Source: Lycium barbarum (taxonomy: Eukaryota > Streptophyta > Magnoliopsida > Solanales > Solanaceae). From it: a stretch of DNA of 64,000 nucleotides. Both the position numbers and the translations under genes were made by a program. Shown here piece by piece: positions 45,712 through 57,429 of this stretch (positions within the stretch are counted from its first letter, which is position 1; every line of letters starts with the position of its first letter). The notes beneath the pieces are model-generated. The model had not been told where the DNA came from, did not search any database, and worked only from the letters and a program-made list of their open reading frames with translations. The DNA is taken from the NCBI RefSeq assembly GCF_019175385.1, contig NC_083348.1, forward strand, positions 43,856,950-43,920,949, given 5' to 3'.

Positions 45712-47657
45712 GTATAGCCTTGCTGCAAATAACATGTTTACAATGAGGTAGACCTGAGCCAACTATTTCTTAAGGTGTCTTTCCCCTCAGCTTTATTGGC
45801 AAGTTTCCCATTGATGTGTTGCTCATTTGGCTTTTCGTATTCTAGATCTGCTCGTGGCTTTATGTTAGATGCTTTACCCAGCTAATTCTTTCATCATTCT
45901 CAATAGTTCTGCTTGTGGCTCTGCTAATTTTGGTGTATGACCCCTTTTTAGATTTTTGTTTGCATTGCCCGACTGCTTTGCGCATTGATTCCTCATCTAT
46001 GCTTTTATAGCCCTGTTCTTTCCCTCACCAAGTTCTGTGCTTTCAATTGTCCTCTTTTGGTTCTTCTTCTAAACCTCCTCTTGAATGAGGTTTGAAGTTG
46101 ATACCATGATCTGAAACGACATTTTTTTACTTTTACTTCTTTATTTATTATTTCAATTATTAAAATATTTTCAGGAGTTGCATAATGTGCTTAATTGGTT
46201 GTCAAATGTGTAATCAATGCAGCGTATGGGATTTTAAGATTATAAAGGTGATAAATTGGTGATTGGTTTTTGAGTCATTTTATGTTTTAACTGGAAAAAA
46301 TTGAGGAGAAAGCCTTATTCCCATATTTCCATCAGTTTGCACCTTTGATGTACATGCATACATTGGCTCGTCTGCTAAGGCAGCATAAAGAGACTGCAGA
46401 TGGTTGATTTTGGTCCTTTGCTTGCTTCTGTAGCTGCCGGTGTGAATAGGAAGAATGCATTATGATGTATCAGTTACTTTAACTATCATGATTGTAATTT
46501 AGAGAACTTCATCCTGCATTTCAGTATGAGTATCTTTTTTCAATTCACACCTCAGAGTATCCATTCTTACCAAATAAATATTATGGGTTCAGTGGTGTCT
46601 ACCTATTTGAATTTGCAAGGTGTTGCATGTCATATTTCAGCTACAATTTAGCTTATCAATGGACATGTTCAATGCTCAAATAAGATAATAAGAAAGTAGA
46701 ATAAATAGTTGTGTGCCTTGTTCTCTCTTTCCCTTTTAAATACCATGGTTAACCTATTGTTATTTGTCTGTCTTTCGGATACATTTAATTATTTAAGTCC
46801 TACTGGTTATAATCGACTACCAGATAATAACATGTTGTGACACTATGGATTACAACAAGCTGCAATGTAAGTACATGATTTTCGAAAGAAACTCAGAATA
46901 GTAATTTATGGAGCTAGCTAATATTGTTCTTTCAGCGTAGTGAAAAAATTTAGGGAGAGATAATGCTATGAATAATTATATTAGCACGTTGGTTTATATT
47001 GAATTGACTCTTTACTTTTTTGATTTTTTTTAAATAAGGTAAGATTCAAAAAGTGAGACTCTTTACTTTTTGATTGATGTCAAGTTGTAATTACATGTCT
47101 AATATTTAGCTATTCTTGGTTACATGAATCACATATGGCAGAGTTGAATACAAGAACAATACAATCAGCTCAAAAGTTATAAATATTTAGAGAAAATGTA
47201 GTTTTATACTGTGAGCAATAGTAGAATACCGACATAAATACAGGGTCCTTATGACTTAGAACCAACTCATTAATAGGTTCCCCGATTTCTTTTTGGCTAA
47301 AGATATTTGCTTCTTAATACAGTGATTGAGTTTAGAGTAATATATGTGCGTTCGTGTAATCAAAACTAAGTCACAGTGACTCAGCCAGGCCACAAAAAAA
47401 TCAAACTCCTTTGTTTTGTAGGAGAAGTATAGTAAGGAAAGTTAGGAACTGGATATTTGATGCACTCACTGTTTTGACTGTGCAACTTGATATTTAAATA
47501 AAGATCCATTTATTTTGTTAAGAGACCAAATGATACTGCTATGCAAGTTTTGTCCTGATATATATTTGCAACCAGCACTACGATGGATGTTGTTTAGTGG
47601 TGATTGACTCTCTGTAAAATTTGAGAATAATGAACCTCGAATATTCTGTACTTGGAT
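45712..47657. other. Intergenic, no gene recognised
   Basis: AT-rich sequence without open frames of note or repeats shared with the rest of the window. Confidence 0.4.
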
Positions 47658-47709
47658 AATGAATATAGCGGGAATTAATCCTTAATGAATATAGCGGGAA
47701 TTAACCCTT
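47658..47709. repeat. 26-bp tandem duplication
   Basis: Two units, AATGAATATAGCGGGAATTA plus AATCCTT or ACCCTT, differ at one base. Confidence 0.9.
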
Positions 47710-48450
47710 TACGGTCATTCTTATTTGTTGTCCGGTGGCTACGTCCTACTGCTTCTTTGAACATCCAAATTGGGTTCCCAAATGAATTGTCCAATGTATG
47801 GTTAGAGAATCATAAGTCGGTTCAAATCTAGAATAAAGCACGGGCAATTCTTATCTAGTTATATAAAATGAGGGGTGAGACAGTTTATATAAAATCATAA
47901 GCTGTCTAACAAAGAAGTCGAATAAGTACTTAAGAAAGGAGGGATAATGCAATAAACATTTAATATAAGAAATACACATTTATATCAAATCACAATTTCA
48001 AACCATTTGAAATGACCGGTCAAATATAAACACATTTCAAGGTCACCATTATCTCGGAACATCACGCTTTTTTCTGACAACTCAGTACAAAAACAACAAA
48101 AAATTAACGAATCACATCGATTATGTTAACCAAAAAGAATATTTAGTTAAAATAAATAAACTGATTGCGTCCGTCAGTTTTTTTTATATTAATTAGCTTA
48201 TTTTAGGATTACAATTTATCTATTAAAATATTTTTATTTTATAAAACAGCCATATGGCTCTGTCAGGTTTTAACGAGAGCAAAACACAGTATAATTTAAG
48301 CGCTTCGCTAGTCGAAGATAGTATAGTATTTAGATCTTTCTCCACAGGAATTGGCACAAACAATTATTCAAACAAACTTGCTTAGTATTATTTAGGTGAT
48401 CAAAAGACAATTGACAACGAAAGTAAAAGTTACTATTAATATGAGAAGTA

Positions 48451-48562
48451 AGGGTCGTAACAAGACACATGCAAGATTTTAGCAATTGTATCTGATTCAT
48501 TTTATCAGGGTCGTAACAAGACACATGCAAGATTTTAGCAATTGTATCTGATTCATTTTATC
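48451..48562. repeat. Perfect 56-bp tandem duplication
   Basis: Units 48,451-48,506 and 48,507-48,562 both start AGGGTCGTAACAAGACACAT and are identical by eye. That implies a recent duplication, or an assembly artefact. Confidence 0.93.
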
Positions 48563-49092
48563 ATTCTCTTCAAATATTTTATTGAGTCTTTTGAATTCAA
48601 TAAGTAATGTTTACTCAAGAATTTGATAAACATCTTCTGATTATTTATTCAGATTCTACAAATTAAACTAATGCAAGCCCTAAGAATGTTAAAAAACTAT
48701 GGATAAAAATAGGTCTAACAGATCTTTAGACGACTTCTCATGAATATCTCAACTTATAACCCCAGATAAATTATTCAAGAGTCTCTTCCGATTACTCAAT
48801 AAAATCATGAGCTAAATAAGATTTATATTAAGATAATTCATAAAACACTTTTTCTTCCGATTAAAGCATTCAAGAATATTTCAACAATCAAGTAAAACTA
48901 CTATCCATGAATTCAAGACTAATAAAAAGCCTTGTGAACATATGCAAGAAAAACATTTAGTCTCAAGGAAAATGTCTCTCGAATATTTTCCTCTCTTGGT
49001 TCAACCAATAATTCAAGAAGTTCTTTCGATTACTTAGAAGAATCACCAATTAAAACCAAATAAACTAATGCAGAGATATTCATCAAACTATT
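48563..49092. other. AT-rich left flank of the copia element with degenerate internal repeats
   Basis: Phrases such as ATTCAAGAGTCTCTTCCGAT, ATTCAAGAAGTTCTTTCGAT and AAACTAATGCA recur in diverged form. It may belong to an older repeat. No gene was seen. Confidence 0.4.
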
Positions 49093-49433
49093 TGATGATA
49101 TTTTGATGCGTAAATACTATTTAGGAGACTTACGGGTTTCTCCATAGCGGAAGCGGATCTTGAGCAACCATGACTCGTGTCACCGGTCTCGGAAATTCTC
49201 ACAAAGCAGTTGAATCCCCATGTTTTCACAGCCTAGATATCCCTTCTAATGCAGAGATAGATATTATGTGTAAATCCTAGCCGTCTCTATATGATAGATT
49301 AACTTTTCTTAAACACTCATAATAGTGTTTATATAGGCTAGCTCTAGGGTTTAATGTGGAGGAATCTTTAATGGGCTCATGGATCATCTAGCATCCCTTA
49401 TGGGTGGACCCGATCCAATAATACTTTCCAAAA
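49093..49433 (-). mobile_element. Copia element, 3' LTR
   Basis: TGATGATATTTTGATGCG...CTTTCCAAAA. The terminal CA has become AA compared with the other LTR. It aligns over its full length with 59,564-59,905 with scattered differences. Confidence 0.92.
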
Positions 49434-49446
49434 TCTCCCACTCACA
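49434..49446 (-). other. Polypurine tract of the copia element
   Basis: On the minus strand TGTGAGTGGGAGA, next to the 3' LTR; GTGGGAGA-type tracts are usual in plant copia elements. Confidence 0.75.
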
Positions 49447-50624
49447 CATAAGGGAGTGCTCAAGCTCCATCGAGCTAAGGAAAAATATTCTTACTTTGTA
49501 TCTCTCTTGCATCATTCATACTAGATAAATAGGTTGTGCGACCGGCATACTATGAGAGCACTTTGCTACACATCTGTTAAGAATATATAGCCTCTCGTCG
49601 TTGTCATAAAATCATCAAGTAGATCATAAGAAATTTGCTCAGTGCCCTAGATCATCTGAATCACATTGATACATCACACTTTGATCTCATGTATCACAGT
49701 TTCTTGTGTTCATAATTATTACCCATAAGTCATAAGCGGTGCTAGCAAACACAAATTAAATAAGATTTTGTTAGTGATCTTCCTCTTCTCACGAGTCTCT
49801 CAACTTGTATCCAACTCGCTTTTCTAGTCATGCTCCACCAAACCGAATCTCTCATGGTCATTTGGTAGCATGCTAAGATAGCGAGCATCGAATCAAGCTT
49901 TGAGCCACTGATATGAGTCGTAAGGGTACTCAATTTAGGGTCTCACACAACAATAAGTCGAGATAAAACTTATGTCAATCCTTTTTGGTCGACATTTGCA
50001 CACATGGTATGAAACATGAGCTACAACATTTTATCCTTTCCCATGGAGCGTGTGTCTCTATCTCATAAGATATTGTTGTACAGATGATATTCAGACACCA
50101 TATGCATCTGAACTGAGTTCCTTGATCTACTCAACAAACCACGAACTCACATCTGGCCTCTTGAAGTAGACTGGGTGAAACTCATTTCCACCATCAAACA
50201 CTATAATAACCTTTTGTCATTACTTGTGCGATGGTAAAGATCTTTAAGCCACATGCTCTCAAATTATCCGTATGATGATTTGCTTAAGATCTCGTCGCAT
50301 CTCCCATAAACACTAAATTGATGGAGGCAGTCACCTTCGTGAGAAGGCTGACCTCTGTCTACCCGACATATTTTTCAATAAAATCAAAGAATGCACCAAA
50401 AGCATTCCATAGTATGAATGTACAGTAAACATTCATAATAAGCATGTACACAAACATTCACAATAAAAATGTACACAAACATTCAACTAATAAATGTATG
50501 CAAATCAAACTTATTTTGATTTTTAAGAAAACAATAAACATGAACGTCGGGAAAAGTAAATCAAAAAACAATGACTCTATTTTAAAGCCCACACAGTCCT
50601 TGAGATCTTGCATGAACGAAAACA

Positions 50625-51045
50625 TACCTCTCTAGGATATGGTTGAGTCAATGAATCTGCTACCGTTTGTGCAGATATACTTTACGTTTAGTTCTTTGCG
50701 TGCAATCATGTCATCACAAAATTAAATTTAATGTCAATGTGTTTGATTTTACAGTGGTATTTAGGATTCTTGGTGCTCAAATTAGTAGCTTGACGGCCAC
50801 AAAGACTCATTAATTCAGTACTAATTGCAGCATCAACACATGATTCAAGAACCCTTTTAACCAAACAACCTATTGCGCTACTGAGGCGAGAGCCACAAGC
50901 TCAGCTCTCATCATGAATAAAGCTACATGCGATTGTTTTTCATTGTCTATGATATGTCATTATTATAGAGCATATGACACATTCAGAGGTGGACCTACTC
51001 ATGTCCATATCTCTTCTACAATCAGCATCAGTGTATCCCCTCAGT
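50625..51045 (-). pseudogene. Copia RNase H remnant
   Basis: The minus strand shows, in shifting frames, YTDADC...DMDMSRSTSECV, then AELVALASVAQ*VVWLKGFLNH, then NPKYHCKIKHIDIKFNFV and finally TVADSLTQPYPRE. These match the usual copia order (GYTDADW, EAEYVAL, KHIDI, VADPLTK). Several stops and frame changes show it is dead. Confidence 0.85.
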
Positions 51046-51480
51046 TCCAGTCAGGTCCTTATGGCATAGTGTGTAATCAGAAGTTCCCATATGGTACCTC
51101 ATGATTCGTTTTAATGTATTTTCAATGTGCTGTATTTAAGTTGATTTTTTATATTTGTTTACAAGACAAGAAACAAATATCAAGTCTAGCAAATGTACCT
51201 TGCATAAGACTACGAACTGTATATAGCATAAGAAACTTTACTTATTTGTTCATCTTATTTTGGACTTCTTAGAACACAATCTAGCATACAAGGCATTGTC
51301 TTTGTTCATTGGAATTTTGATAGGATCACAATTTAGCAAGTTTAATCATTTAAAGCATAATTTCTTTAAATATTTTGTCAAAATCTTTATTTCGAGAATA
51401 TATGCATCTTTACCCATATTTTTCATTTCCAAGTGAGATGTAACAAGGCATTTACCTTGTTTATATACTCCATTTTTTTT
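51046..51480 (-). pseudogene. Copia reverse transcriptase C-terminal remnant
   Basis: The minus strand gives HLEMKNMGKDAYILEIKI and later VRSLMQGTFARLDICF. These correspond to the family blocks around 'FDMKDLG..YILGIKI' and 'VGSLMYA...RPDI'. It is interrupted by stops, and the 5' part is displaced by the SINE and solo LTR insertions. Confidence 0.8.
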
Positions 51481-51537
51481 TTTTGGCTATCAATATGTAA
51501 TCAACATATAATGACATAAGTTAAAGTTGCTCTTAGA

Positions 51538-51685
51538 AGTAGGGATCTAGTAGCTCAGTTGGTTGGCTACCTGAACTCTCACCTTATTGGTGAAGGTTCG
51601 AATCCCCACATTTTAATTCCCTTCCCCACTTCCCCTTTCCCTACCCTCTATGTAATAAAAAAATATATATTTTTTTAAAAAAACT
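51538..51685 (+). mobile_element. tRNA-derived SINE inside the copia element
   Basis: The tRNA-like head has an A box TAGCTCAGTTGGTTGG and a B box GGTTCGAATCC. A pyrimidine-rich body and an A/T-rich tail follow. It is flanked by a 15-bp direct repeat with two mismatches (AAAGTTGCTCTTAGA at 51,523-51,537; AAAGTTTCCCTTAGA at 51,686-51,700). It is about 148 bp. It differs from the Au-like copy, so it is a second SINE family. Confidence 0.85.
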
Positions 51686-52255
51686 AAAGTTTCCCTTAGA
51701 TCTTTTAGTATAAACGCAATGATCCCTTGACAATCATTATGAAGTCAATAGAGTTGACCACATTAAAAAAAAACGTATATACCATTGCCTTGAAGATTGT
51801 CCATGGCCATAACAAGACTACCCTTTGGTTGAAATTTTCAAGTATTTTGACATCAGTTCTTCACTTAGTTCTCCATCGAGAAAGACAATCTTTGCATTTT
51901 TTTTATGCAATTATAAATCCAAGCTAGTAACTATAGCAAATATTAGACAAGTAGAGGTGATTCTGCATAACAGTGAAAAATTCTCATCGTAGTCAATCAC
52001 TCCTGTTACCTATACACCTTAGCAACAAGTCGAGCCATATATCTCAACTATGTTACAAGTCTTATGCTTAACTTTGGAAACCCATTTAGTTTCTATAGTT
52101 TTGTGTTCTTTTCTAGTTCTTAAACTAGGTTGATCTACTAGACTCCATTTATTCTTCCATTGCATTTATTCATTTTATTCTTTGAAGGGCATAAGAGAGC
52201 TAACTCTTGGCTCATTTCCATCTCATGGGAGCACTATATCTTGCCTGAGATTCAT

Positions 52256-54442
52256 TGTAACACTCTGTAAATTCGTATTAGGTGTGCATGTGTTAAACGA
52301 GTGTTAACGTGATATTTTAGCCATATGAAGTCCCATGGAAATGATTTTGGGTGAAAATAGTTGTTTTGGAATCAAAACGGATAGCGAGATGCATAGGATT
52401 CGATAGAATCGACTAAGTTTATGTAAGGTATGTCTTCTAGCCTGAGTTTGTGAAAATCTATTAGGAAATTAAGAAAACTTAAAACATGAAAGTTGTATCC
52501 CTTTGAAATACCTTTCCAACAGTATATTGTGGAGGCCAAACAGAGCTCTATGCTAGGAGTTGTACACATTTTACTGAACATTGTTAACGAGCAGAAAAAC
52601 GTAAAAAATTGACTAAGTGTAAAATGGACAGGGGAGCTCGCGCCAAAGCGAAGAAGGGGCTGGCCATAGACCGCGCTTAGCGAGGTAGGGGTCCAAAAGT
52701 GAAAAAATGAGAGAAAATCATCTAAGTCCAAAATGTCATGGGAGCTCGCTAAGCTCTCCCCAAAGCGAAGCAAGGGCTCGCCTTAGACCGCGCTAGGAGA
52801 GCTCGGCGGACAAAAATGTCTGTGCTATAAATTCAAGACTATAACTCGAAATTTCATTTATCAGACATTTCAACTTCGTTCTAAAGCCCTAAGCAGCCGT
52901 TTTCCTGCTCTCCTCATCCTTCCACGTCAAGGTAAGATCGCTCTAACGATTTCTAAGTAATTCTAACATTAATTCCTGATTAGTAACATGATTCTTCAAC
53001 CAAAGCATAGGATTTCCAAGGTAAATCCTTCTCAAGAGATTCAAAGCTAGAGTTTTGGTGTTCTTCGTCAGAGAAGCAATTTAGTTCGTTGGATTGGAGC
53101 AATTACATGTATGTGGGGTTTCTATCTACGTGTGGGAACATAATTGTTCTTCCCCGCACCCAGTTCTTCCATGATTATACGAAATTTCACCAAAACTAGG
53201 GTTTCCAACCATGTTTATGATAACCCTAAGTACATGTTCCGTGATATATACATGTTGTATTAATAATTCGTTATTGTGTTCTTATTATTCCATTTTGGTT
53301 ATTGAGAATCTGTCCATAATCCATGAAACCCATACTTTGTATTCCATGGGTTCTTAAATGCGAGATATGAACTTTTATGTTAATTTTCATGAACTTCTAC
53401 ATGTTTCCATGTTTTCATACAAGTTATATTATATATTTATCTTCATGTTATAATACAATCACGAATCATGTTTATATACTTCATGGGATACTAAGTCAAA
53501 TATATCCATGTTCATGTGTTTGGGAGTTGCACAGATTACCGAGAAGGCTCAGATAGCCTGAAACTACGTATGTAAGCGTAACATAAGGATTGCTCCGCCC
53601 AGTTAGGATGATACCTTTATGTTTACCCATTACGGGTTATTGGATCCATTCATGTTCATGTTCATGTCTTGTACCCCGGCAAAGTACAGGATGACTTAGC
53701 TGATCGGGTAGAAATCAGACACCATGTACTTACGTGGTGGTTACATGTCGGTTATACAAAGGCTCTCCTACTTATAATGTTTTACTCATGTTATATATAT
53801 ATATATATATACACACACATATTCATGTCAGATGATATTCATGTTCATGTTCAGCTTATAGATACAGTTTCAGTTCTATTATTTCAAGTGTCATGCTTAG
53901 TTCATTCAGTTGCTTTACATACCAGTACAATTCAAGTGTACTGACGTCCCCTTTTATTTGCCTGGAGCCCGCATTTCATGATGCAGATTTATAGGACGAC
54001 GGATCAACTCGTTAGGATTGTGCTCGTATCAGCTATTGGTAAGCCCCATTCCATTTGAGGTGTTATCCTTACTTTACTTTTATGTTAGTTATGCGGTTAA
54101 GGTATGCCGGGGGCCTTGTCCTGGTAAACAGTTTAGCAGTCAGACTCATGTCAGAGGCTGCATAGACTAGTCAGTTATGTCATGTCAGATGTTCAGAGTT
54201 GTGTAGCCAGTATTGGCTCATAACTTACTATGTTTTCAGACTATTACGCGTTCGTGATTTATTATTATTTTCAGACTTATGACTATTGATTCCCAAGTTT
54301 ATCTCAAGTCATGCATGTTTATATTATATTGCGCATCAGCTCATGCCCCATGTTGATTCAGCAAGCCATGTGATTTGCTTAGTCACATGTAGTAAGGCAC
54401 TGAGTGCCGTGTTACACCCAGGCCATGGTTCGGGGCCTGACA
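52256..54442 (+). mobile_element. Solo LTR (2.2 kb) inside the copia element
   Basis: It begins TGTAACACTCTGTAAATTCG and ends TTCGGGGCCTGACA, flanked by TTCAT on both sides (52,251-52,255 and 54,443-54,447). No PBS or coding domain lies inside. It is probably Ty3/gypsy-type by size and terminus, but it does not resemble the LTRs of B, D or F. It contains a (TA)10(CA)4 tract near 53,791-53,820. The frame 53,669-53,944 is not a gene. Confidence 0.9.
53791..53820. repeat. TA/CA compound microsatellite
   Basis: About ten TA units run into ACACACAC inside the solo LTR. Confidence 0.9.
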
Positions 54443-54447
54443 TTCAT

Positions 54448-54662
54448 ATAATATTATATTGATCCCATTTGGATTAATTTTGTTCCTACTTGGGCCAGAA
54501 CTATTCATCTCGCTCCCACGTGGAACAATATTAATCTCACTCCCATTTGGAATGAGAAGATTATTGTCGCTCCCACTAGGAGAAGGATCACTTTCATTCG
54601 CATCCGATGATGAAGGTTGATCTTGATGAGAAATCAATCCTTTATCACTTAAAAAATCTCCC
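54448..54662 (-). pseudogene. Copia polyprotein linker between integrase and RT
   Basis: A minus-strand frame reads GLISHQDQPSSSDANESDPS and then a Ser/Asn/Pro-rich run. This is the low-complexity acidic linker usual between copia integrase and RT. The frame continues past 54,447 into the solo LTR by chance. Confidence 0.6.
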
Positions 54663-54808
54663 ACTCGAATGAAGGAATCCTATTTGATCTTGGTCCTTAG
54701 GTTTATAAGGAGACAAGTCTTAACTTATCTCGACATTCTAGGTTATTCATCTCTAAAAATGTGAAATTTCTTTAGTCGAATTCAATTATGCTCCCACTGT
54801 GACGTAGC

Positions 54809-56128
54809 TAGGGATGTTCACGGTTTTGGTTAAAACCAAAATCAAACCGAAAATTTAACCAAACCGAATAAAAAAATCGACATTTGATTTGGTTTGGTTT
54901 TAAATTTTAAAAACCGATAATATTTGGTTTGGCTATGTTTATTTTAAAAAATAACCGAACCAAACCGATAAATTATATATATAAATTTTATAATTATTTA
55001 TATGTATAATATTAGTTTTTCATAAATAATTATAAATATCTTATACCTTTTAATCATTAATTTGATTTTTGGTCTACTTATTTCACATGATTGTTTAAGG
55101 CCCATGTTTTTAAGAATATGTCCAAGCCCATGTCTTTAAGTCTTTTAACTCTTTAAGTGTTCAGTGTAAACCTACTAACAGAAGCTCACGTTAGAGTCTA
55201 ATATCTTTAACTTAAATTTTTAGTCTTTCTTTGTCAGCCATTTGATTTTAGGTTGTTTTCTTTTTTTCCCCCCGAATTTATACCTTTCTTTTTTCTTGTC
55301 TGAATGAGTCCTAAACTTCTAATATTTTTCATATGAAAAGGATAGAGGTTGTAGATTTGGAGGTTCCTATAGAAGATACTTCAGTAACATTAACATTTGC
55401 TGCAACTCAAGCGCATGGTAATGCCCTAATACTTCTTCCTTGGGTAATCCTCCTAAAAGGCAGAAAAGAACAACTTTTTGTAGTCGAGACCCTAGCCCTG
55501 GGGATAATGATAGAAAAACATCTGAAGTTTGGGATCATTACACAAAGTGTTTTTAATAAAATGGGAGAATTGAGGACAAAATGCAAGTATTGCCCCAAAG
55601 TTTGGGATCATTACACAAAGTTTTTTATTTCATATATTTTCATTTTAATTTTAGGTAGTCTTTATGTTTAATTAATATGTATGTTTGTAACAACAACTAA
55701 AAGCTCCTATGCTCTACTTTATTTCCAGGTATGTGTATTAAGATGACAAAAATGGTGCAGCCACTACTTAGTTTTTAGCTCTATATGTAATAGTTTAGCA
55801 ACTTTGGGTAACTTGAGTATGACACTATCACTAATAGTGAAAATATTTCTATGATGTATGTTCCACCTTAAACGATAAATAAAAGTTATCGTTTGAACAA
55901 AAAAAAGACATGTCTTTTTCAACTTTTTAATGTTTTACTGATAAGTCTTATGGCTGCTAGTCATAAATCGAAAAGTCCAACCAAACCGAACCAAACCGAC
56001 AATAACCAAGCCGGTGGTTATTATTTTATTTGGTTTGGTTATGGTTTTAGACATTTAAAAACCGACTAAATTGGTTTGGTTATGATTTTAATCAATAACC
56101 GACCCAAACCGAACCATGAACACCCCTA
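54809..56128. mobile_element. hAT-type DNA transposon derivative (1.3 kb) inside the copia element
   Basis: Ends are TAGGGATGTTCACGGTT and, in reverse, TAGGGGTGTTCATGGTT. The 8-bp flanks GACGTAGC (54,801-54,808) and GATGTAGC (56,129-56,136) differ at one base. Subterminal regions are packed with AACCGAACCAAACCGAT-like repeats on both strands, a usual transposase-binding layout for hAT elements. The interior holds a short coding remnant, so this is a deletion derivative of an autonomous element. Confidence 0.88.
55333..55671 (+). pseudogene. hAT transposase BED-finger remnant
   Basis: Around 55,510-55,600 the plus strand, in the frame offset from the longest ORF, gives KTSEVWDHYTKCF. This is followed by GELRTKCKYCPK, which resembles the start of hAT transposases (S-x-VWDHF-TK ... 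KC-x-YC) and half of a BED zinc finger. A 23-bp segment (AAGTTTGGGATCATTACACA and three more bases) is duplicated at about 55,525 and 55,600. The catalytic and dimerisation regions are missing. Confidence 0.6.
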
Positions 56129-56249
56129 GATGTAGCTCCATAAATATGTAATTTACAGTATCTCATATAGAAACTTTTGCTTCCTCTTGGGCTCAATATG
56201 CCATGAGAAAAAAATATATACATAAGCAGTGCATCACAGAGGTCTCACA

Positions 56250-56545
56250 AAATACTTGAGATTTCTATTACTCCATAACTCATTTGGTGTAGATGTAACT
56301 GATTCCGCTGGCACACGATTAAGAACGTAGGCAACAAATTAGTGCAAAACATATCCAATAGGAAACATGTAACTTACTTGTGCCATTATTGATCTAATCG
56401 TTTCAAGGAGCATTCTATTTTTGTTTTCCACAACACCTTTTATTGTGAAATATTGGAATAGTCAACTTATTAAAAATTCCATTTTCATCATCAAAAACTC
56501 GCTTAATGGGTCCAAGACATATTCATGGCCTCGATCAACTGGTTA
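56250..56545 (-). pseudogene. Copia integrase remnant
   Basis: The minus strand shows VDRGHEY, then NGVVENKNRMLLETIRSIMAQ and later AYVLNRVPAESVTSTPNELW. These match the copia integrase core (SDRGTEY, GVVERKNRTLLEM, LNRVPSKSV..TPYELW). Stops and frame shifts are present. Confidence 0.85.
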
Positions 56546-57358
56546 CTTTTATTGATTTGTCCAATTAATTTCCCATCTTTTTCACATACTTCTTAAAAAA
56601 ACTTGTTGCCTTAAGAGTATCTGACATCAAATGGACATCAGCAAAAAGAGTAATTTTATCAATTAATATGATGAAATCAGAAGCTCTTTGCCACATTTTC
56701 ACATTCATGGAAATACAACTTCAGAATGAATCTATGCAATGAAAAATCAGTCTTGGTGGTGTTATTAAATGATTTTCTTTATCTTTTCGAACTAGATAAT
56801 ATTTACAATTTGACTTATCCACAAGTCATAGGCCTATATGATTGAGTCCAGCACGCCAAATTTCACATCATCCTTGTGATTATATGATAAGACAATTGGG
56901 GAAGCTAACAATTGGATTAAGAAAATAATATCCAAAATCTACTAAAGATAATTTTTTTTTGATAAAATCAGAATCAAAAGAACTTGTTCCTATGCCTTAA
57001 TGTCATGAAAATTACAATTGAAACCTAAATATAATAAACCAACACAAAGCAATATCCTTGAATGTTTAAGGAGTAATTAAAGTATTATGTAGGATAAAGT
57101 CTCGATTTTCACGTAAAACTAACTCCCATGATACGATCCTTTTAACAAGCTTAATGTCGTTTCCTACATATACCCACATTACATATCTGGGACCCATTGA
57201 AAGTCCACAAAGACTTCATTTCCCTCACAATGTGGTACACAACTCCTAAGTCAATTACGATGAAAGATTAACACAACTAGCAACACATATATTACTAGCG
57301 TAAGGAACATGAAGTACCTTTTTAGACTCATTATGAAGTGCTTTATTAGGCTTAGTGC

Positions 57359-57402
57359 AATCACTAGCATGGTGACTCTTTTGATCACAATTGAAGCATT
57401 TC
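57359..57402 (-). pseudogene. Copia Gag CCHC zinc knuckle remnant
   Basis: The minus strand reads CFNCDQKSHHASDC (C-x2-C-x4-H-x4-C spacing intact), the usual nucleic-acid-binding knuckle at the Gag end. The sequence further along the minus strand (57,100-57,300) would hold the protease but is heavily decayed. Confidence 0.8.
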
Positions 57403-57429
57403 ACTTTAATCACAATTTGTTTTTTCACT

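Noticed and set aside
51538..51685. A tRNA gene (A box and B box present)
   Set aside because: It has a pyrimidine-rich 3' body, an A/T tail and flanking direct repeats, and does not close into a clean cloverleaf with an acceptor stem; it is a SINE.
52372..52773. 133-residue minus-strand frame
   Set aside because: It lies wholly within the solo LTR and shows no domain.
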